A DNA stretch of 64,000 nucleotides from Clostridium algoriphilum (GCF_020443705.1 NZ_JAIZZK010000018.1:25704-89703), one strand, 5' to 3'. Shown: positions 1 to 7,358, counted from the first letter of the stretch. Notes: generated by a model not told the origin, from the letters alone. Translations and numbers: made by a program.

Positions 1-68
1 TTGTTTAGCTTATACACCAATTTAAATATAATTTAAAACAATAAAAAACGAGCAAATATTAATAATTA

Positions 69-310
69 TTAATATAGCTCATTCTCAATAGGTTCTCTAT
101 TTTCTTCGCCCCATTCTGCCATAACTAATAATATAGGTATCAAAGTAGTTCCCTTTTCAGTTAATGAGTATTCGACTTTAGGTGGAATTTGACAGTATTC
201 TTGTCTATAAATTAGTTTTGAGGATTGAAGGTCTTTTAATTGTTGACTAAGCATTTTATGTGTAATTGAAGGAATGGTTTTTTTAATTTCACCATATCGT
301 AGTATATTAT
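69..310 (-). pseudogene. HxlR-family regulator, 5'-truncated remnant
   Basis: The frame encodes the C-terminal two thirds of an HxlR-type winged-helix regulator. The motifs RYGEIKK, ITHKMLSQQLKDL and PPKVEYSLTEKG are typical of the recognition helix and wing of this family. The first internal ATG is at 254, but in-frame family sequence continues upstream to about 300, where it meets nitroreductase sequence on the opposite strand. The N-terminal helix and native start are missing (about 80 residues remain of roughly 110). It was probably the divergent regulator of the neighbouring nitroreductase. It is unlikely to bind DNA normally. Confidence 0.75.
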
Positions 311-513
311 TTTTGTTTGCAACGACTCTCGGATTAGGTAGCTGTTGGGCTGGACTCTTTGAAATGTGTGCATTTGCTAATTATTATCCATTACTAGAAT
401 TGTTTAATATTCCTAAAAACAAGGTGTTAACAGGCGCAGTTATGGTTGGTTATCCCAAATATGGTTATAAGCGATTGGTAGATCGTAACCCATTAGATAT
501 TATTTGGGTTTAA
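303..513 (+). pseudogene. Nitroreductase-family protein, C-terminal remnant
   Basis: About 70 codons match the C-terminus of flavin nitroreductases: a TTLGLGSCWAG helix followed by GAVMVGYPKYGYKR and a final RNPLDI. Full-length members have about 180-270 residues, so the FMN-binding N-terminal part is absent. The ATG at 274 lies in sequence derived from the opposing HxlR gene, so it is not a native start. The fragment begins where the HxlR remnant ends, as expected if one deletion removed the shared promoter and both 5' ends. Confidence 0.75.
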
Positions 514-543
514 TTCATATACAAAATTATATATTTAAAACAC

Positions 544-575
544 AAATATCGTGAAAGAATAATTTCACGACATTT
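544..575 (+). terminator. Hairpin after nitroreductase remnant
   Basis: Thirteen-base arms (544-556 and 563-575, one mismatch) enclose a 6-nt loop, GAATAA. The core arm CGTGAAA/TTTCACG is nearly identical to a second hairpin at 4490-4521. There is a short T-rich 3' side but no long T-run, so it could be a weak terminator or a dispersed palindromic repeat. Confidence 0.45.
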
Positions 576-652
576 GTTGTATGCTCTTATGTAGCCTATA
601 GACTCATAGTTGCTTTAATATATGCAATAACCTACTATTTAACTGCATAAAA

Positions 653-689
653 TGTGTCTAATTGAGAATATGCACTCTATTTATGCATT
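653..689 (+). repeat. Left arm of 37-bp imperfect inverted repeat
   Basis: The sequence beginning TGTGTCTAATTGAGAATAT recurs as its reverse complement at 2095-2130, about 1.4 kb away, with roughly four differences and one indel. The two arms enclose the GNAT gene and a small ORF. They could be terminal repeats of a decayed mobile element, but no transposase was found between them. Confidence 0.5.
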
Positions 690-738
690 ATTTTTCACTT
701 TGCACATTACATTGAATATTTTAAAATAGCTGAAACTA

Positions 739-1629
739 TTACATGTTGTTATACCTATAATAATTCATTACAGACATTTCTTCAAAACCACAAACTTTGT
801 ATAAATTAAGTGCAGTGTTGTTTTTACATTCCACATCCAATTCTACATCATTTATGTTTTCTTCATTAATTATACATAAAACTTCCATTAAAGCTCCTTT
901 CCCATAACCTTTACCTCTAAAATCTGGCAATATTCCAAAACCACATACAAAGGCTGAGTTATCGCTGTATTCTATCTTAATTTTACCTATAATCGCTTTC
1001 TTTAATTCAATCATATATGTTATCACATTTATGATTTCCTCTTCCTCCGGCAAACTTTCACACTCTTCTGAACCATAGAAAAATATTGCATTTTGTCTCG
1101 CTATTTCCTTTCTATCTGGTTTCTCAGCTTTTCTTAAATTGATGGAATTTATGTTTTCTAAAGTAGTTTTGTTAAGTAACTTCATTCTATACTCTGAAAA
1201 ATCATAGCTTCCGCTTACAACCTTTATAAACTCAATTCCCGATTTCGATTTACCATCTGATAATAGTAATATGTTATTAAAGTTTCTCTTCTGGCACTCC
1301 TCTGTTGCAAGTTCAAAAAGCTTTGTAAATAACCCTTTTCTACGAAAGTCTGGATGAGTCATACCGTTAATTTCACCATTATTACCTCCAAAGCTTGAAA
1401 TACCAAGGTAGGACACTAAGACATCTTCTACATAATATAAATATTCATTGATTTTTTTTAAGCCTATATAGGCATTTTGGGACACACTTACCTTATAATC
1501 TAATTCCAATTTTAAATTGGTCTTGTCTTTCAAACTGCAAAGCAGCTCGAGTTGATTTATTTCTTTATACTCCTTTTTTGATGTGTATTGTTTTAAACAA
1601 ATAGTTTGATTTAATATTTTTTCTGATAT
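739..1629 (-). CDS. GNAT N-acetyltransferase with ATA initiation codon
   Basis: The protein has an acetyl-CoA-binding GNAT fold in two halves: an N-terminal block with HPDFRRKGLFTKLFE (R/Q-x-x-G-x-G/A type) and a C-terminal block with GFGILPDFRGKGYGKGAL. Its substrate is unknown. The open frame extends past the internal TTG at 1533 to an AAGGAG Shine-Dalgarno at 1638-1643, followed after 8 nt by ATA at 1627-1629, where an ATG is expected. The translated extension reads as a continuous protein (about 296 residues in total), so this is probably the original start with a G-to-A change. Expression may be reduced or may begin at the internal TTG (264 residues). The gene may be functional at a low level or on the way to decay. 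Confidence 0.7.
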   Translation of the reverse strand: MSEKILNQTICLKQYTSKKEYKEINQLELLCSLKDKTNLKLELDYKVSVSQNAYIGLKKINEYLYYVEDVLVSYLGISSFGGNNGEINGMTHPDFRRKGLFTKLFELATEECQKRNFNNILLLSDGKSKSGIEFIKVVSGSYDFSEYRMKLLNKTTLENINSINLRKAEKPDRKEIARQNAIFFYGSEECESLPEEEEIINVITYMIELKKAIIGKIKIEYSDNSAFVCGFGILPDFRGKGYGKGALMEVLCIINEENINDVELDVECKNNTALNLYKVCGFEEMSVMNYYRYNNM

Positions 1630-1747
1630 TTTAAAATCTCCTTTTTATATGAATACATTATTTGGATTATTATATTTCATTAGCCTTTCAATTAATATAT
1701 AATCGATTTTAAAATCCCTCCTTAAGTCAAAATTCGGGCATAAAAAT

Positions 1748-1780
1748 ACCCTGAAATAGTTGACCTAACTACTCCAGGGT
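1748..1780 (-). terminator. Minus-strand terminator after mini-ORF
   Basis: The stem ACCCTG/CAGGGT is followed on the minus strand by TATTTTTATG. It lies downstream of the 19-residue ORF at 1854-1913 and upstream of the GNAT leader, so it defines a short independent transcript. Confidence 0.5.
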
Positions 1781-1853
1781 TGATAAACTTATTTTAACAA
1801 TATTAATTCATAACAATTACAATAGTTACGAATCAAAACTATATTTAATAACT

Positions 1854-1913
1854 TTAACTTGAAATAGTTGCACACAATAATTTAATTACAAAGCTATTAT
1901 TTATCTTAATCAT
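1854..1913 (-). CDS. Mini-ORF, 19-residue peptide
   Basis: A very short ORF (start MIKINNSFVIKLL) is preceded by a strong AAAGGAG ribosome binding site about 9 nt from its ATG and followed by a rho-independent hairpin. Residues 7-19 are mostly hydrophobic with one Cys. I do not recognise it. It could be a leader or signalling peptide, a small membrane peptide, or the start of a gene that has decayed: the region between its stop and the terminator shows no coding. Only the SD-ATG-stop-terminator arrangement supports it. Confidence 0.35.
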   Translation of the reverse strand: MIKINNSFVIKLLCATISS

Positions 1914-2339
1914 GTTCAACCACTCCTTTCAAAATCTATATATATAAATATACCATATGTGTTTTATAATTACAATTTATTACCTAAGTAAAGTCACAAG
2001 AGGCATACAATATAACGATAATTAAATTGAATGCTATAGTAGAATAGTAAAATAAAAAAAGAAACATATATTTATATCATGTATAAAGCGATAGAATGCA
2101 TAAAGTAGTGTATATTCTCAATTAGACACCAATAATAGCAATAATATAGTATTTAATTACATACATAAGAATAACATAATTCATGGTAGAAATAGTGTAA
2201 TTAACTAAATATTTATGTCGTAATCGTAATTTCATATTACGAATATTATTCCGAGGTTAAAAAATAAATTGACTTAACTAATTTATTATGCTTATATTAA
2301 TATATAAGTTAAAACTTATATAAAACTTAATATTTATTT
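1914..2339. other. Intergenic, no gene recognised
   Basis: This is a very AT-rich stretch. It contains the right inverted-repeat arm (2095-2130) and a 7-bp palindrome with arms TCGTAAT and ATTACGA at 2224-2242 (5-nt spacer). It probably also holds the promoter of the guanidine riboswitch transcript. No coding frame with a ribosome site was seen. Confidence 0.5.
2095..2130 (-). repeat. Right arm of 37-bp imperfect inverted repeat
   Basis: This is the reverse-complement partner of 653-689. The shared core is GTGTCTAATTGAGAATAT followed by CACT and TTTATGCATT. Confidence 0.5.
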
Positions 2340-2460
2340 AGTTTTCTAGGGTTCCGCTGTTTATGACTGGCTGGTCCGAGAGAAAACGCACAGTTATCTG
2401 TGTTCACGGAAGGATAAAAGCCTGGGAGATATTATAATAATATTTCTTTAGGCTTTTTTA
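2340..2460 (+). ncRNA. Guanidine-I (ykkC) riboswitch with terminator
   Basis: The conserved blocks of the ykkC class I RNA occur in order: CTAGGGTTCCGC, CTGGTCCGAGAGAAAAC, a CACGGAAGGATAAAAGCC segment and GGGAGA. The last conserved segment overlaps a terminator whose arms are AAAAGCCT (2416-2423) and AGGCTTTT (2450-2457), followed by Ts. Guanidinium binding is known to stabilise the aptamer and prevent terminator formation. The gene directly downstream is a Gdx-type exporter, which fits the assignment. Confidence 0.92.
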
Positions 2461-2535
2461 TTTTGCCCACTTTAAAATTATGCAACGAAATACTATTATA
2501 ATTGATTGCAAATATTAGTTTAGGAGGGAGTAATT

Positions 2536-2856
2536 ATGGAATGGTTTTATTTAGTGGTAGCTGGAATTTTTGAAGTAGTATGGGCAATCGAGTTAAAATA
2601 TTCGCTAGGATTCACGAAAATACTACCCAGTTTATTAACCATTATAGGAATGTTTACAAGTTTCTATTTTTTATCATTATCACTAAAAAGTCTGCCACTT
2701 GGAACTGCATATGCAGTTTGGACTGGTATAGGAACTGTTGGTACAGTGGTCTTAGGCGTTATTTTGTTTAAAGAGCCAATTGGTATTATGCGTGTTATTT
2801 GTGTTGTATTAATTGTAGGTGGAATCATTGGCTTAAAACTGATAACAATAAAGTAG
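2536..2856 (+). CDS. gdx: Guanidinium exporter, SMR family (Gdx/SugE)
   Basis: This 106-residue protein has four transmembrane helices, the usual size for a small multidrug resistance subunit that works as an antiparallel dimer exchanging guanidinium for protons. The essential Glu of TM1 is at position 13, in the GIFEVVWA context characteristic of the Gdx subtype. LPLGTAYAVWTGIG is the conserved TM3 region. The start has a GGAGGGAG ribosome site. It lies downstream of a guanidine-I riboswitch, so the substrate assignment is much stronger than for a generic SugE. An out-of-frame ORF at 2580 is a shadow. Confidence 0.95.
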   Translation: MEWFYLVVAGIFEVVWAIELKYSLGFTKILPSLLTIIGMFTSFYFLSLSLKSLPLGTAYAVWTGIGTVGTVVLGVILFKEPIGIMRVICVVLIVGGIIGLKLITIK

Positions 2857-2952
2857 CAATTTATGTCAGCTTTATACTAATCAAATCAAGTGCTAGTTAA
2901 AAGGATTGTAGATGAAACCCAGAATAATACCTATTAATAAGGAGGAATTTTA

Positions 2953-3660
2953 GTGAAAAATTTTGTAATTGAAGATGATTTTTGGAGTTTATTCCCTAAC
3001 GCAAAGATTGGGGTTGTTATTTGTCATGGAATAGATAACACCATAAGAAATGAAGAAGGATACCAGGATATGATTTTAAAATCTGAAAAAGAAGCTTTAA
3101 AATATTTGCAAAATGAAGAATTTAGCAATAACGAAGTAATAAAAATATGGAGAGAATCATTTCAAAAATTTAAAACCAAGAAAGGTGCTAGGTCATCTAT
3201 AGAAGCATTATTAAAGCGAATTGATAAAGGAAATCATATTGGAAATATTAATCCGTTGGTTGACATATACAATTCAATTTCATTAAGATACGCTTTACCC
3301 TGCGGTGGTGAGGATATAGACAAATTTAACGGCGATATAAGATTAACAAAAGCAATTGGAGATGAAGACTTTGTTCCACTTGGAACAGATAAAAATTCAC
3401 CCCCTTATGAAGGAGAAATTGTATATAAAGACAATGCTGGAGCGATTTGCAGATGCTGGAATTGGCGAGAATCATTAAGAACCATGTTAACTGAAAAGAC
3501 AAATAATGCTTTTTTATGTATTGAATTGACTGATGAAAAAAGACAAGTGGAATTTGAGGATGCTTTAAAAGAATTAGAAAAATTAGTAAAAAGTAATTTA
3601 GGAGGAGAAACTCAGATTTCAATTTTAGATGCAAATAATAAGAATGTGCAAATTGATTAG
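2953..3660 (+). CDS. B3/B4 tRNA-binding-domain protein
   Basis: This 235-residue soluble protein resembles stand-alone B3/B4 domain proteins, relatives of the editing domain of the phenylalanyl-tRNA synthetase beta subunit. Supporting segments are the family-typical region around residues 95-125 (NPLVDIYNSISLRYALPCGGED) and the later GEIVYKDN and CRCWNWRE segments. Such proteins are thought to act on mischarged tRNA or amino acid adducts; the exact substrate is unknown. The ribosome site AAGGAGG is 8 nt from a GTG-type start. A radical SAM gene starts 21 nt after its stop with its own AAGGAGG, so the two are probably one operon, possibly continuing from the gdx transcript. Confidence 0.8.
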   Translation: MKNFVIEDDFWSLFPNAKIGVVICHGIDNTIRNEEGYQDMILKSEKEALKYLQNEEFSNNEVIKIWRESFQKFKTKKGARSSIEALLKRIDKGNHIGNINPLVDIYNSISLRYALPCGGEDIDKFNGDIRLTKAIGDEDFVPLGTDKNSPPYEGEIVYKDNAGAICRCWNWRESLRTMLTEKTNNAFLCIELTDEKRQVEFEDALKELEKLVKSNLGGETQISILDANNKNVQID

Positions 3661-3681
3661 ATTATACAAGGAGGTTTTTAA

Positions 3682-4371
3682 ATGAGTAATTTTAGTTATA
3701 AGGATATTTATATTGAGGATGGTAAGCGGGTTCTTGAGATGAATATATTGCCCGAAAAGTATTGCAACTTTGATTGCATATTTTGCCCTATTGGAAGGTC
3801 ACACAACAAAATAGACACACAACAAACATTTTCGGATATTTCTGAATCATTAAATGAACTGGAACATAAATTAGTGAATAATGAAGCTGATTTAGTATTT
3901 ATAAACTCTAAAGGAGAAGCTCTAGTTAATGATAAAATTGAAAGTGTAATTAATTTAGTAAAAAGTAAAGGATTGACAGTAAGATTACTTTCAAATGGGT
4001 ATATATTGGGTAGGGTTGAGTACATGAAAATAGCCAATAAATGTGATGAGGTAATTGGAGAAATAAAAGCTATTACGGAAAAGGATTTTCAAAAGGTTCA
4101 ACGCCCTATTGAGGGTTATACCTTCCATGAGTATATATCAAGTATGATCTCTTTCAATAAACAATACAAAGGTAAGTTTATATTAGAGATAACAATTCTC
4201 AAGGGATATAATGACAGCGAAGAAGCCATTTACAGGTTGAAAAATATTATTGATGAACTATCACCAGACAAGATAATTATTGAAAGAATGAACGATGACA
4301 GATTTAAAGAGAAACTCGGAATAAGTGATGAAAAATTTCATGTGATTTCAAAGGCATTACTTGATAAGTAG
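3682..4371 (+). CDS. Radical SAM protein
   Basis: This 229-residue protein has the iron-sulfur motif Cys28-x3-Cys32-x2-Cys35 (CNFDCIFC), followed by the usual half-barrel pattern: FINSKGEALVN (GGE-like segment), a VRLLSNGYI strand, and LEITILKGYND near residues 169-179. No C-terminal SPASM cluster is visible. It is short, like the minimal 'radical SAM protein' group (some annotated near wyosine-type or activating enzymes), and I cannot assign a substrate. Its tight coupling to the B3/B4 gene suggests a joint role in tRNA or amino acid chemistry; this is inference. Confidence 0.85.
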   Translation: MSNFSYKDIYIEDGKRVLEMNILPEKYCNFDCIFCPIGRSHNKIDTQQTFSDISESLNELEHKLVNNEADLVFINSKGEALVNDKIESVINLVKSKGLTVRLLSNGYILGRVEYMKIANKCDEVIGEIKAITEKDFQKVQRPIEGYTFHEYISSMISFNKQYKGKFILEITILKGYNDSEEAIYRLKNIIDELSPDKIIIERMNDDRFKEKLGISDEKFHVISKALLDK

Positions 4372-4489
4372 CATGACATTATACATTCTTAATGGTATAT
4401 AAGTTAATTCAGAATATTCTTATATGTCTACACAATTCTCCCCATATCATTAGCTGTGGGGGCAGTATATTAAATATGTTAATATCTTC

Positions 4490-4521
4490 AAATGTCGTGA
4501 AAGTCTGTTTTCACGACATTT
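4490..4521 (+). terminator. Perfect 13-bp hairpin after radical SAM gene
   Basis: The arms 4490-4502 and 4509-4521 are perfectly complementary around a 6-nt loop (GTCTGT), followed by a T-rich stretch. The arm sequence is shared with the hairpin at 544-575. It lies 119 nt after the radical SAM stop. Confidence 0.55.
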
Positions 4522-4569
4522 GATTATTTTCCTGTATTTACTTAATAGTTTTTGTTTTAGCATTTAAAC

Positions 4570-4626
4570 TTAAACAAACAAAACCTTTTGTTCTTTCCTT
4601 TTATCTTTTATAGCTTCTACAGTCAT
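4570..4626 (-). pseudogene. Possible integrase N-terminal remnant (18 codons)
   Basis: An ATG with a GGGGG-type upstream purine run opens an 18-residue frame (MTVEAIKDKRK...). This resembles the first residues of clostridial phage-type tyrosine recombinases, which often begin with a VEPIKDKKK-like segment. The rest of such a gene is absent. The match is too short to be firm. Confidence 0.22.
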
Positions 4627-4817
4627 ATATTAACCCCCATTTTTGAATGTACTATATTTATCATATACCATATAAAACAATACATTCAAAGAGACAATTG
4701 CTTAGTTAAATTTAACTGAATGCTTAACAAGCCTTATAACTCAACAGTTTATACAAAAAACCGAATGTAAGGTTTTATATTAAATCGTACATTCAATTAC
4801 TGCGTAATCTAAGAATA

Positions 4818-5636
4818 TTATGAATCATTGACTCTTACAATCCATTCAGTAACTAATGAATTAAATAGCTCCACCTGTTCTATCTGTAAATTATGCCCTG
4901 CTTTATCCAATACGGCAAAAGTTGCTCTTGGATAGTTGTCTAAAATACTCCATGCGTCTTTATAACCTACACTTGAGTCTTGACGTCCTAATAGTATAAG
5001 AGTAGGTTTGTTAAACTTTTCTTTCAGCCTATTTAAATCAACTGAAAACGCATACCCATTTTGTTGAAGATTGAGTAAAAAATTATTATCTGCTAATCTT
5101 ATGCCAGATAAAATTTCATCTCTATATCTAGCCCAAATTTTTTTACTTTGCACTACTTGTATCGAAGTAAAACCTTCTGCCTCGGATGGTTCAAGTTGTG
5201 ATAATAATTTCTCATCCCTCTTTAAAATAATATGTGATGGAATACTGCGTTTCTTAAAGTCCATTATAATAGAAGGACATAAGAGGAATAGTCCGTCGAC
5301 TCTATTTGCGATTCTATGTACTATTCCTCTTGCTAAATATCCTCCGTAGGATTCACCTGCAAGTAAAAAGTTTTCATTTGGAATGATTTTTTCAATAAAA
5401 TCAATTACAATATCTAGCATTACATCTGAATTTGTAATCCAATTTTCCACCTTGGTTTTCCCCATCCCTGGTAAGTCAATATATATCCTTTTATATCCAC
5501 CTCTATTGTTAAATAAAGGTTCCATACATCCTGTCATTAATCTATGGTCTACGTGAGATCCATGTATCATAATAATTGGTTTTCCACTACCTATTACTTC
5601 ATAATATATAGATATATTTTTCATCTTACATTCCAT
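4818..5636 (-). CDS. Alpha/beta hydrolase
   Basis: This 272-residue protein has a complete alpha/beta-hydrolase layout: oxyanion segment MIHGSHVDH (residues 23-31), nucleophile elbow GESYGG with Ser96, acid Asp220 in LLGRQDSS, and His248 in KAGHNLQIEQ. The start at 5636 has an AAAGGA ribosome site 8 nt upstream. Most members are esterases or C-C hydrolases; the substrate cannot be read from sequence. It is convergent with the radical SAM gene and separated from it by about 450 nt of sparse sequence, so it is probably transcribed alone. Confidence 0.88.
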   Translation of the reverse strand: MECKMKNISIYYEVIGSGKPIIMIHGSHVDHRLMTGCMEPLFNNRGGYKRIYIDLPGMGKTKVENWITNSDVMLDIVIDFIEKIIPNENFLLAGESYGGYLARGIVHRIANRVDGLFLLCPSIIMDFKKRSIPSHIILKRDEKLLSQLEPSEAEGFTSIQVVQSKKIWARYRDEILSGIRLADNNFLLNLQQNGYAFSVDLNRLKEKFNKPTLILLGRQDSSVGYKDAWSILDNYPRATFAVLDKAGHNLQIEQVELFNSLVTEWIVRVNDS

Positions 5637-5752
5637 GCTTTTTTTCCTTTCATCAAATACACATTCTATTACAATTAAGAAATGATTTATTTACTTAATT
5701 ATACTATTAATAATGTAAATTCTATATAAAGTAGTTCCGTTTAATTATAAAC

Positions 5753-5767
5753 CCGTATAAAATACGG
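5753..5767. promoter_or_regulatory. 15-bp palindrome upstream of small-gene trio
   Basis: CCGTAT-AAA-ATACGG is a perfect palindrome 57 nt upstream of the ATG at 5824, in the expected promoter region of three consecutive small genes. It could be an operator; no matching regulator is encoded beside it. Confidence 0.3.
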
Positions 5768-5823
5768 TATTCTGTGCATACTAAAAATATAATACATAGA
5801 TAAAAAAGGAAAAGGTGATAAAA

Positions 5824-6012
5824 ATGAGCACAACAAAACAATATGAGGTTTGTTTTACAGAAAATAATCAGGAACAATGGTTCACAGATTATATTATTAA
5901 TATTGAAACAGCAAGAATTGCAGCAAAAAGCTTTGAAAGAAGTAATGAAAAAAGTAATGTTAGAATTTTAGAAATGTCTAATTTTGATAGAACAATAAAG
6001 TTTATTCTATAA
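5824..6012 (+). CDS. Small hypothetical protein (62 aa)
   Basis: The start at 5824 is preferred over the in-frame GTG at 5815 because the purine-rich AAAGGTGA lies at the right distance upstream of the ATG. The protein is hydrophilic, has no signal or membrane segment, and has a predicted strand-helix-strand pattern (YEVCFTENN, then a helix around IETARIAAKSF, then NVRILEM). I do not recognise the family. It is the first of three small genes on the same strand. Confidence 0.6.
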   Translation: MSTTKQYEVCFTENNQEQWFTDYIINIETARIAAKSFERSNEKSNVRILEMSNFDRTIKFIL

Positions 6013-6052
6013 ATTGCATATTAAACAGTAGTAATGAAAAGGAGTTTTAGAA

Positions 6053-6208
6053 ATGACAGGAAAAATTTATACAGAATTACGTATTCCACATAAAAGCCAA
6101 AAAGAGAAATTAAAGTTTGAACTCAAATTAAATAAAGTATTAAAGGAACAGTGCTATAACAGTAGAATTGAGTGGATTAGAGAAAAGTATAGAGAATTAA
6201 TAAAATAA
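6053..6208 (+). CDS. Small basic hypothetical protein (51 aa)
   Basis: An ATG at 6053 follows AAAAGGAG by 8 nt and opens a 51-codon frame ending at 6208. The product starts MTGKIYTELRIPHKSQ, is Lys- and Arg-rich and is predicted helical through the middle (EKLKFELKLNKVLKEQ). It lies 40 nt after the previous small gene. Coding is supported by the strong ribosome site and position. No family is recognised. Confidence 0.5.
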   Translation: MTGKIYTELRIPHKSQKEKLKFELKLNKVLKEQCYNSRIEWIREKYRELIK

Positions 6209-6370
6209 AAAATAAGCTCTGAAAATTAAATAGATAACATTTTTCAATGAACTCTAATAATAGTAAGAACCTACACTATTACGGATAAACTTCAAGTTTG
6301 AAACAAATAAATTAAGATACAGATAATATTAAGATTAGGAGAAAAATCAATAGATAAAGGATGGTTAAAA

Positions 6371-6580
6371 ATGTATAAACATGAAATATTATTTCAAGAT
6401 TATTTAGAGTTAAGAAGTAAACAGTCGAAAGAGCATATTGCAGGGTTTCAAAAATATAATGAGCCTGATAGAGATATATCAATTAAAGTTAATTTAGATA
6501 ATGGTAATTCAATAATAGTTTATTATAATGGCGACAATATTGACTGTAAAACAGAGGTTTACCCTTTGTCTCACTTCTAG
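6371..6580 (+). CDS. Small hypothetical protein (69 aa)
   Basis: The start codon is preceded by AAAGGATGG at suitable spacing. The product is hydrophilic and acidic-to-neutral, with a helical first half and a strand-rich second half (ISIKVNLDNGNSIIVYYNGDN). No family is recognised. It sits 162 nt after the 51-residue gene and may share its transcript. Confidence 0.55.
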   Translation: MYKHEILFQDYLELRSKQSKEHIAGFQKYNEPDRDISIKVNLDNGNSIIVYYNGDNIDCKTEVYPLSHF

Positions 6581-6667
6581 ATTTTATATTTGACTATAAG
6601 CTTTGACACCTTTGTATAGCTTTATTGTAGATTATTATTTTACATCGTCAATACCTTTAATTAATTT

Positions 6668-6722
6668 AATTAGCGACCTCTCACTCCAACGTATATACCG
6701 TTCGGTACACGGCGGTTCAATA
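6668..6722 (-). mobile_element. Group II intron 3'-end remnant (domain V-like)
   Basis: Read on the minus strand, this stretch gives GAACCGCCGTGTACCGAAC, then GGTATATACG and GTGAGAGGTCGC. That is the pattern of the domain V hairpin (GAAC-type tetraloop) and following junction of bacterial group II introns, with several substitutions in the 3' arm. No reverse transcriptase frame is detectable upstream (6723-6930), so this is a short decayed remnant. Confidence 0.45.
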
Positions 6723-6934
6723 GAAATTAATGTTTTAATAAATATATTTCAGATATAGAAACTAACATTTGTTAGTTAATGGTTTGGATAATATAAGGCT
6801 TTATTATTTAAATTTAATATATAATATATGTCACTTTAAATGAATTTAGGTAATGATGTAGAGTTGTAACTATAAATTATCATAGAAGGTAAAATGACTT
6901 ATTTAAAATAGAATGCCTTTAATTAAAAAGGAGA

Positions 6935-6966
6935 AAAACCATCTAGCACTCAGATGGTTTTTTTGG
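6935..6966 (+). terminator. Rho-independent terminator
   Basis: Stem AAAAACCATCT / AGATGGTTTTTTT with a 7-nt loop and a long T-run. No gene is evident immediately upstream on the plus strand: 6581-6930 shows only the intron remnant and sparse AT-rich sequence. It may end a lost gene or the small-gene trio. Confidence 0.7.
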
Positions 6967-7057
6967 TTCTTACAATTATGTTATGTTGAATGTAAAGTTT
7001 AACATTTGAAGAATAACTTAACTCATTAGTATATCCATAAGATATCAATTAAAGTAT

Positions 7058-7093
7058 AAAAAAGAGCAAGATTATTATTTTGCTTTAGTTCTT
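7058..7093 (-). terminator. Minus-strand terminator
   Basis: On the minus strand, an AGCAAAA...TTGCT stem (7065-7084) is followed by CTTTTTTATA. It overlaps the 3' end of the 88-residue gene that stops at 7092. Confidence 0.5.
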
Positions 7094-7358
7094 ATTTTTT
7101 TATTACATCTTTAATAGCATCTGTACGTTCATTAAATTTTTTTGTTTCTTCTAAAGTACTATAATTAATGTTACTATCCATATTAGACATACCATCGTCC
7201 TTGGCAGCCATAGCTTGTTCGTTACTTTGAACTTTTAATGAACCAACAGTAAAACTATTGTTTTCACCACTTGATTGTAACGTCGCACCAGTACTGCTGC
7301 TGTTTACACTAGCATTTTCTGAGTGCTTATTTGATTTTTCTGAATTATTTTTATTCAT
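7092..7358 (-). CDS. Low-complexity hydrophilic protein (88 aa)
   Basis: The product is dominated by Ser, Asn, Lys and Glu (MNKNNSEKSNKHSEN...), with no hydrophobic core, and is probably disordered. The ribosome site GGGAGAATTCC precedes the ATG. It ends at a clear terminator. It neighbours stress-type proteins (DUF2382, lmo0937-like), so a general stress or spore-associated role is conceivable but unproven. No family is recognised with certainty. Confidence 0.55.
   Translation of the reverse strand: MNKNNSEKSNKHSENASVNSSSTGATLQSSGENNSFTVGSLKVQSNEQAMAAKDDGMSNMDSNINYSTLEETKKFNERTDAIKDVIKK

Noticed and set aside
2224..2242. TCGTAAT/ATTACGA palindrome as a Zur box
   Set aside because: The half-sites resemble Zur sites, but the spacer is 5 nt instead of 1, and no zinc gene is adjacent.
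2580..2771. 63-residue plus-strand ORF inside gdx
   Set aside because: It overlaps gdx in another frame, has no ribosome site, and the main frame is a full SMR protein under a matching riboswitch.
4704..4717. AGTTAAATTTAACT palindrome, also near 20065-20080, as an attachment-site pair
   Set aside because: The shared sequence is only about 15 bp of AT palindrome and the segment between is not a coherent element; chance is likely.
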